Shown: in pieces, positions 58,664 to 64,000 of the stretch
Layout: every line of letters starts with the position of its first letter
How positions within the stretch are numbered: the stretch's first letter is position 1
DNA from: JBFGFX01 sp965232455
GTDB lineage: Bacteria; Pseudomonadota; Gammaproteobacteria; Steroidobacterales; Woeseiaceae
Length of the DNA: 64,000 nucleotides
Direction of reading: 5' to 3'
Assembly: GCA_965232455.1 (NCBI GenBank)
Contig: OZ246981.1
Coordinates: 1,116,001 to 1,180,000 of the forward strand
The notes under the pieces: model-generated
The model's database searches: none
What the model was told of the DNA's origin: nothing
Seen by the model: only the letters and a program-made list of their open reading frames with translations
Program-made: the position numbers and the translations under genes

Positions 58664-59908
58664 CTAAACGGCCAGCCCGTTGCCGCCGAGTTTCCGATCT
58701 TCGATACCCAACAGGATCGGTTCCGCGGTATCCCTGTAGATGTTTACCTTCGCGTTGTAGGCCATACGCTCCAGCCCGTGTTTATCTCTTATTTTCAATC
58801 GCCGGATATCAAACTCGCCCGTATCCTGTCGTTCGCCCGTCAGGTAACACTTGATCGCCGATACGCGTTCACCCGACAACTCCAGACCGCTCAGCTTAGC
58901 GAGGTTGCCCTGAGCGCGTTTCAGGAACGCAACGGCGTCCAGATTGACCTGCGAGTCGGAATGACCGTTTGGCTGTTCCGGCAGTTCGGCGAAAAAATCG
59001 CCGACCAGGATTTGTCCGGGCATCGCCGCCTCGATCATGCGGGCGAGTTCGATCGTGACGTCGCCGACGATGTAATTGTGGATGGTCGGGTTCAAGCCTT
59101 CCGCCTGGTGGAATTCGTAGCAACTGCCGACGTGGAAGCAGGCCCGCAGGCGCGGCACCGCCTTGGATATGGACTTGCTGCGAGCGATGGCGTTGTCGGC
59201 GAGCACGATGTGCATGAAGTGATAGAGATTGACGTTGGCCTCGAGCCCTTGGTCCCGGTTCCATATATAGAACCCGTCGCCGCTGGACGATCTTGCGAAA
59301 TCGATGCCGACGTCGAGCTCGAGCATTTTTGCATGCGCTGAATTGAGTGAATACGACAGGCTGTTGAGCTGCGTCATCTGCTCGAACGGCGTCAGCAGGC
59401 TGAATCCGACGATGTCGAACAGGGTGACGGCGCGGCTGGCGACGTAGTTGATTCCGTAGCGGCGAATCATCCGCTCGATGATCTGTGTTTCGACCGGGTG
59501 ATCGCTCAAGGGCTGGCGTAGCGGCACGAATCTTGGCTCGACGTCCAATAGCCGGGCGACTTTCTGCATTTGGGTCAGCGTGAGCTGCCGGCTTCCGGAA
59601 ATGAGTTCGGTGATGAAACGGGCGGAGACCTTGCGGGAGATGCTCGGGTCGCCCGGACTCGTGGCGGTGTACTCGGCAATCGCGTAATGGGGAACGACGA
59701 GCACCAGGATACCGTCGTCGAGCGGCGTCCAGCTGAGAATCGTATTTTGTCCCAGCGACCACTCGCTGTGCAGACACTGTTCCAGGTGAACGAGATTGCT
59801 GCGTTGCTTCAGCCCCATCTCGTTGGCGAAACCGGCCAACTGGTCCAGGTACGGCGAATAATTGGCGATTCGCCGAATACCCGATTGCGAAAGATCGTCC
59901 AGTTCCAT
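58664..59908 (-). CDS. Class III nucleotide cyclase-like protein, degenerate active site
   Basis: The protein is 414 residues from ATG 59908; TTG 59920 would add four. The N-terminal about 155 residues are an unassigned helical domain. Residues about 160-310 resemble a class III cyclase: VTLFDIVGFSLLT with metal Asp165, SSSGDGFYIWN with Asp211, and GDVTIELARMIEAAMPGQIL. In that last segment the transition-state Asn appears to be Ile, while Arg290 is kept. The metal sites look usable but full activity is doubtful. It may make a cyclic nucleotide weakly or act as a sensor. No membrane helix is seen. Confidence 0.72.
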   Translation of the reverse strand: MELDDLSQSGIRRIANYSPYLDQLAGFANEMGLKQRSNLVHLEQCLHSEWSLGQNTILSWTPLDDGILVLVVPHYAIAEYTATSPGDPSISRKVSARFITELISGSRQLTLTQMQKVARLLDVEPRFVPLRQPLSDHPVETQIIERMIRRYGINYVASRAVTLFDIVGFSLLTPFEQMTQLNSLSYSLNSAHAKMLELDVGIDFARSSSGDGFYIWNRDQGLEANVNLYHFMHIVLADNAIARSKSISKAVPRLRACFHVGSCYEFHQAEGLNPTIHNYIVGDVTIELARMIEAAMPGQILVGDFFAELPEQPNGHSDSQVNLDAVAFLKRAQGNLAKLSGLELSGERVSAIKCYLTGERQDTGEFDIRRLKIRDKHGLERMAYNAKVNIYRDTAEPILLGIEDRKLGGNGLAV

Positions 59909-60187
59909 GTATGTGCCCAATCGGATAACCGGCGCTTAGGCCAGCTGTCCCCCTATGCCCGACTGCCGCCTTGTGATGAGGCCGGTACTGTGCGGCTTTA
60001 CTTATTGAGTACCGACGATCGAAAGTAATCAACTCTTCGGGACAGCGCAAGTATTATGAAGAAGCTGCCTTAAAATCTTCATATTGCTGACAATGCATGA
60101 TCGCCAAAAACGCGATGATTTACATAATACGAGCCGTCGCCAACGGCGTGGGAACGCCTGCCCGTAGGCCTGGAACAGGCAGAGCCG

Positions 60188-61174
60188 GTGAACGGAATGC
60201 GTAGCGCTGCGCCCGACCCTGTCTCGCTGCGCGAGCTTCGCGCATCGCTGGCCGATTGGTTGATCGAGACTCCAGTCGTCCGCTGCGCGGCGCTGGAAGC
60301 GGATCTCGGCGGTGGGACGGAAGTATTCGCAAAACTGGAGTTCCTGCAGCGCACCGGGACGTTCAAGGCCCGTGGCGCACTTGCCGTCCTGTTGGGGCTG
60401 AGCGACGTCCAGCGGGCCACGGGCGTTACCGCCGTCAGCGCCGGCAACCACGCGATCGCGGTCGCGTTTGCTGCTAGGGCTTTGGGCGTGAGCGCCAAGG
60501 TGGTCATGTTGCGCTCTGCGAATCCGTCGCGGGTGGAACGCTGTCGGGAGTTCGGCGTTGAGCTGGTCCTTGCTGACGACGTACACTCGGCTTTTGCCGC
60601 GGCCGAACGTATCCGGTCGGAAGAGGGGCGGGTTTTCGTACACCCGTTCGAGGGGCCCGATATCGTCCGCGGGACCGCAACGGTTGGGCTGGAGATTTGC
60701 GAGCAGGTTGTCGGCCTGGAGGCGGTTGTCGTCCCGATTGGTGGTGGGGGACTCTGCGCGGGGATTTCCAGCGCCGTGAAGCAACTCAATCCGTCCTGCG
60801 AGGTGTACGGTGTCGAGCCCGCAGGCGCCGATTCGATGCATCGCAGCTTTGCGGCGGGCAGGCCCGAATCCATCGACAGCGTGACGACGATTGCCGACAG
60901 CCTGGGTGCGCCGTACGCGATGCCGTATTCGTTTGCGCTTTGCCGCCGCTACGTGGACGAACTCGTCATGCTGGGCGACGACGACTTGCGAGCCGCCATG
61001 CGTTATCTTTTTCGCCGCATGAGCATCGCCGTCGAGCCGGCCTGCGCGGCGGCAACCGCGGCGCTACGCGGCCCTTTGGCGGAGCGTCTCGCCGGCAAAC
61101 GGGTGGCGATAGTCATGTGCGGTAGTAACATCGATTGGCGGACCTATGCGGATCACGCCGAGATCGGGCGATGA
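60188..61174 (+). CDS. PLP-dependent threonine/serine dehydratase-like protein
   Basis: The 328-residue protein is a fold type II PLP enzyme. The cofactor lysine is in TGTFKARGAL, the Asn/Gly core is VSAGNHAIAVA, and the phosphate loop is PIGGGGLCAG. It should deaminate a hydroxyamino acid such as threonine or serine, or act as a racemase. Length fits catabolic-type enzymes without a regulatory domain. Start GTG 60188 and ATG 60197 are both possible; neither has a strong SD. The dehydrogenase gene begins 1 base after its stop, suggesting one operon for amino- or hydroxy-acid breakdown. Confidence 0.85.
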   Translation: MNGMRSAAPDPVSLRELRASLADWLIETPVVRCAALEADLGGGTEVFAKLEFLQRTGTFKARGALAVLLGLSDVQRATGVTAVSAGNHAIAVAFAARALGVSAKVVMLRSANPSRVERCREFGVELVLADDVHSAFAAAERIRSEEGRVFVHPFEGPDIVRGTATVGLEICEQVVGLEAVVVPIGGGGLCAGISSAVKQLNPSCEVYGVEPAGADSMHRSFAAGRPESIDSVTTIADSLGAPYAMPYSFALCRRYVDELVMLGDDDLRAAMRYLFRRMSIAVEPACAAATAALRGPLAERLAGKRVAIVMCGSNIDWRTYADHAEIGR

Positions 61175-61175
61175 C

Positions 61176-62564
61176 ATGTTGATTGACGAGCTAAAAGCAA
61201 TTGTTGGCGAAGGCGCCTGGGTGACCGATACCGACGCGCTGGAACCGCATCTCACGGAATGGCGCGGAAGCTATCGGGGTAGAACGCCGATCATGGTGAT
61301 GCCGGATTCCACCGACGCGGTTGCCGCCGTCGTCAAGGCCTGTGCGAGCGTCGGGACTCCGATCGTGGCGCAGGGCGGGAACACCGGCCTATGCGGTGGT
61401 GCGATTCCCGATTCATCAGGCGACCAGGTGCTGGTGTCGCTTTCGCGTATGAATCGGATCCGGAAGGTCTCCGCGGACGACTATTCAATCGTGGCCGAGG
61501 CCGGCTGTGTGCTTGCGGACTTGCAGGACGCCGCCGAAAAAGCCGATCGGCTGTTTGCACTGAGCCTAGCGGCCGAGGGCAGTTGCCAGATCGGCGGCAA
61601 CCTGTCTACCGACGCGGGCGGCACCAACGTATTGAGATACGGCACCGCTCGCGACCAGGTTCTCGGGCTCGAGGTCGTTCTGCCGGACGGCGAGGTGTGG
61701 AGCGGCTTACGGACGCTCCGTAAGGACACGGCGGGTTACGACGTCAAACAGATTTTTGTCGGCGCGGAAGGCACGTTGGGCATCATCACGGCCGCCAGCC
61801 TGCGGCTGTTTCCGCGTCCCGAGAATCCGCAGGCGGCGCTGATCGCAGTGGACGGTCCACAGGCCGCGGTCAAACTGTTCGCGGATCTGCGAGGGCGCCT
61901 CGCCGATCAGATGCAGGCGTTCGAGCTGATATCCCCACGCGCGCTGCGTTACGTATTGAAGCACATCCCGGATACGCGCTCTCCGTTCGACGTCGATCGC
62001 CACTGGTGCGTATTGCTGGATACGGCGGTGCCGGCTGCCGGCAAATCCATCGAGGAGGAGCTCATGGCAGTCCTCACCGATGGTCTCGCGCAGGACGTCG
62101 TTATCGCCAAGAGCGAGTCTGAACGCCAGGATTTCTGGCGCCTGCGGCATTCGATATCGGCGGCGCAAAAGGTGGAGGGCGCAAGCCTGAAACACGACGT
62201 TTCCGTGCCGCTTGGCGACGTCGGACGCTTCATCGAAGAGGCCGAAGCCGCCGTGCTCCGGGCCGTGCCGGATTCGCGTGTCGTCGCATTTGGCCATGTG
62301 GGTGACGGCAACGTCCATTTCAACGTTTCGCAGCCGAAAGCGATGGCGCCGCGAGCGTTCGTCGAACTCCGCGAGCGGGTGGCGAACCTTGTGTACGACA
62401 TCGTCGCCGAGTTTGGCGGCAGCATCAGCGCGGAGCACGGTGTGGGCGTGCTGAAACGGGACCAGCTGGTCCGCTATCGCAGTAAAACGGAGCGCGCGCT
62501 GATGCGGGCGATCAAAGATGCTATCGACCCGCACAATCTGATGAACCCCGGCAAGGTTTTGTAG
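61176..62564 (+). CDS. FAD-binding 2-hydroxyacid dehydrogenase (GlcD/D2HGDH-like)
   Basis: The 462-residue protein belongs to the vanillyl-alcohol-oxidase fold. The FAD domain has AQGGNTGLCGGAIP and EGSCQIGGNLSTDAGGTNVLRYG, then GAEGTLGIITAASLRLF. The C-terminal substrate domain carries GHVGDGNVHFNV, which provides metal-binding His, and the closing AEHGVGVLKRD and DPHNLMNPGKVL. Such enzymes oxidise D-2-hydroxyglutarate, D-lactate or glycolate. The start is ATG 61176; an earlier ATG 61146 overlaps the dehydratase gene. It is probably cotranscribed with the dehydratase gene. Confidence 0.92.
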   Translation: MLIDELKAIVGEGAWVTDTDALEPHLTEWRGSYRGRTPIMVMPDSTDAVAAVVKACASVGTPIVAQGGNTGLCGGAIPDSSGDQVLVSLSRMNRIRKVSADDYSIVAEAGCVLADLQDAAEKADRLFALSLAAEGSCQIGGNLSTDAGGTNVLRYGTARDQVLGLEVVLPDGEVWSGLRTLRKDTAGYDVKQIFVGAEGTLGIITAASLRLFPRPENPQAALIAVDGPQAAVKLFADLRGRLADQMQAFELISPRALRYVLKHIPDTRSPFDVDRHWCVLLDTAVPAAGKSIEEELMAVLTDGLAQDVVIAKSESERQDFWRLRHSISAAQKVEGASLKHDVSVPLGDVGRFIEEAEAAVLRAVPDSRVVAFGHVGDGNVHFNVSQPKAMAPRAFVELRERVANLVYDIVAEFGGSISAEHGVGVLKRDQLVRYRSKTERALMRAIKDAIDPHNLMNPGKVL

Positions 62565-62714
62565 GTCCCAGGCAATGGTTCTGTGATCAACCGCACACTA
62601 TTTTGACGACCAGTTCCTGTGGAGCTGCCCGCCCTTGTGGCTACAATATCCGGCGCACGTCGTCTGCAGGGCGGCGGAGCCATTATCGACCGCATCGTGT
62701 AACAGGCCCAAAGA

Positions 62715-64000
62715 ATGAGCTCGGAAACCGACAGCTTGGAGCAAACCTATTCGGATCAACTGCTGGATTTCGAGAGTCAGCTCCGGCACACGATGGACGA
62801 CGAGTCCCTGTTGCAGGACGTGTTTCAGGCCATCCGGGAACTGCTGAGAAATCATGAGCAGAGCGAAGCCGACATTCGTAAGATCCTGCATGATCGGTTC
62901 GAGAGCGGCCAGCTCCGCGAAGACACCTTCCAGGTCGTTCAACGCATGCTGGACAGCATCGTATCGGACTTCGTTGCGACCATGCCCGGCGGTGATTTCG
63001 GCGCAAACCCGAGCGAAAGCTTTGCGGACACGGACGTCATCCCGAGTCCGGCGCCGGACAGCGAAAGCGTCGCGGACCGGCTGCAGGTCGGATCGGTGTT
63101 GCGCGACCGTTTTCTGCTGCAGCAAGAGGTCGCCGGCGGCAGCATGGGCGCGGTGTACAAAGCGCTCGATCGCCGTCTGGCCGAAGTGGACGACACCGAT
63201 CCCTGGGTGGCCATCAAGGTTCTGACGCCCAAACTGTCTCGAAACGCGAATGCGCTGCGCGCGATGCAGCAGGAAGCCGCCAAAGGCCGCTGCCTGTCAC
63301 ATCCGAACATCGTGCGTTTTATCGATTTGGATCGTGAGGACGACCTGTATTTCATCGTCATGGAGTGGATCGAGGGACGCGCGTTGGCCGCGATCCTCGA
63401 TGACCCTAACCGCAATCCGATCGATCTCGAGACCAGTCTCGATATCGTGCGGCAGGTGGGGCGGGCTCTCGACTATGCGCATCGCTGTGGTGTGGTCCAC
63501 GCGGACGTGAAGCCCGGCAATCTGATGGTCATGCCGGACGGAAACGTCAAGCTGATCGACTTCGGGGTTGCGCGCATTCGTCAACAGCAGCTCAAGAGCC
63601 GCTCCAAATTCGATCCCGGAATACTCGGCGCCGCGACGCCGGCGTATTCCAGCATGCAGGTGCTGACCGGGGAAGACCCCGTTCCCGCCGATGACGTCTT
63701 CTCGCTGGGCTGCCTGATGTATCGACTCGCCGCAGGTTATCGTGTTTTCGGGCCGCGCAACGCCGCCGAGGCCGCGGAGGAAGGCATGGTGCCGCAAAGG
63801 CCGCCGGGACTCAGCGATCGTCAGTGGCGCGCACTCAAGAAATCTCTCGCGTTCTCGCGGGTTGCGCGATACCCGTCCCCGAAAGCCTTCCTCGACGATC
63901 TGTTCGGCAGTGAATCCGACGTTCCGGCCGATGAGGAAAACGAAGAAACGATCGTCAACGCCGTGGGTGAGGAAAAGCGGAGGCGGCGCTGGCCGCTCGT
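62715..64000 (+). CDS. Serine/threonine protein kinase (truncated at window end)
   Basis: The gene runs off the right edge; 428 codons are visible from ATG 62715. The first about 125 residues are a helical regulatory region (DESLLQDVFQAIRELLRNHE). The kinase domain has a glycine loop AGGSMGAVYKA (140-150) in which the first Gly is Ala, VAIKVL with Lys168, HADVKPGN (262-269) in place of HRD, and DFG at 282-284. It is therefore a non-RD kinase. The domain ends near 63900 and is followed by an acidic, arginine-rich tail (EENEETIVNAVGEEKRRRRWP) that may precede a membrane segment. The full length is unknown. Confidence 0.88.
   Translation, partial: MSSETDSLEQTYSDQLLDFESQLRHTMDDESLLQDVFQAIRELLRNHEQSEADIRKILHDRFESGQLREDTFQVVQRMLDSIVSDFVATMPGGDFGANPSESFADTDVIPSPAPDSESVADRLQVGSVLRDRFLLQQEVAGGSMGAVYKALDRRLAEVDDTDPWVAIKVLTPKLSRNANALRAMQQEAAKGRCLSHPNIVRFIDLDREDDLYFIVMEWIEGRALAAILDDPNRNPIDLETSLDIVRQVGRALDYAHRCGVVHADVKPGNLMVMPDGNVKLIDFGVARIRQQQLKSRSKFDPGILGAATPAYSSMQVLTGEDPVPADDVFSLGCLMYRLAAGYRVFGPRNAAEAAEEGMVPQRPPGLSDRQWRALKKSLAFSRVARYPSPKAFLDDLFGSESDVPADEENEETIVNAVGEEKRRRRWPL

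Overview
The window is chromosomal DNA of a free-living, GC-rich gammaproteobacterium. The evidence is conserved gene order. At the left is pheA-aroA-cmk-rpsA-ihfB-lapA-lapB, and at the right are aspartate aminotransferase/uvrB and infC-rpmI-rplT-pheS-pheT-ihfA-merR-tRNA-Pro. The accessory part holds winged-helix/TolB-like regulators, a TonB-dependent receptor, sulfotransferase, Rieske oxygenase and three LysE exporters. That mix suggests a deep-branching heterotrophic lineage of the Steroidobacterales/Woeseiales/Xanthomonadales type. The lineage is an inference from gene content, not proven by any single marker.

Layout. 1-6043: aromatic amino acid, CMP kinase, S1, IHF-beta and LPS-control genes on the + strand. 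6044-6165: REP-like hairpins plus a 62-65 bp repeat that recurs inverted near 50 kb. 6301-9264: a ComEA-like protein, galU, a LysE exporter and a DM13 protein. 9358-15017 (- strand): typA, a type IV pilin, a LOV-GGDEF photoreceptor and an AraC regulator, with one tiny + strand membrane ORF. 15274-18978: cheW and a soluble globin-4xPAS chemoreceptor. 19326-30000: a transglutaminase-like lipoprotein, a GFA-fold protein, LysE, htpX, a SnoaL-like protein, an alpha-solenoid, a Rieske oxygenase, a sulfotransferase, a GNAT enzyme and LysE. 30085-37514: a possible regulator/receptor/phosphoesterase module. 37527-41115: a hydrolase fused to a DNA-binding domain, divergent from a hydrolase-methyltransferase-SGNH operon. 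41220-46050: an HDOD protein, a thioredoxin, a heme-copper monooxygenase, an FG-GAP repeat protein and an ABM protein. 46117-55645: the conserved translation/repair block with three tRNAs. 55766-64000: two AhpD-like proteins, an ABM protein, a cyclase-like protein, a PLP dehydratase, an FAD-linked dehydrogenase and a truncated Ser/Thr kinase.

How the genes work together. The core blocks are ordinary housekeeping. The accessory genes are mostly sensing (light, oxygen/redox, chemotaxis, nucleotide signalling), envelope uptake and oxidation of organic substrates. The most unusual items are as follows. (1) A calcineurin-like phosphoesterase is fused to a kinase-like domain that has lost its catalytic residues, and it lies directly after a TonB receptor and its likely regulator. 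(2) An element at tRNA-Val carries four tandem hairpins and ends in a degenerate copy of the tRNA 3' end. (3) A cytoplasmic globin/PAS chemoreceptor has near-identical duplicated PAS domains and a C-terminal CheR-type pentapeptide. (4) A copper monooxygenase carries an N-terminal c-type heme. (5) An alpha/beta hydrolase has a C-terminal winged helix. (6) infC appears to start at ATC. I see no integrase, transposase, CRISPR array or prophage.
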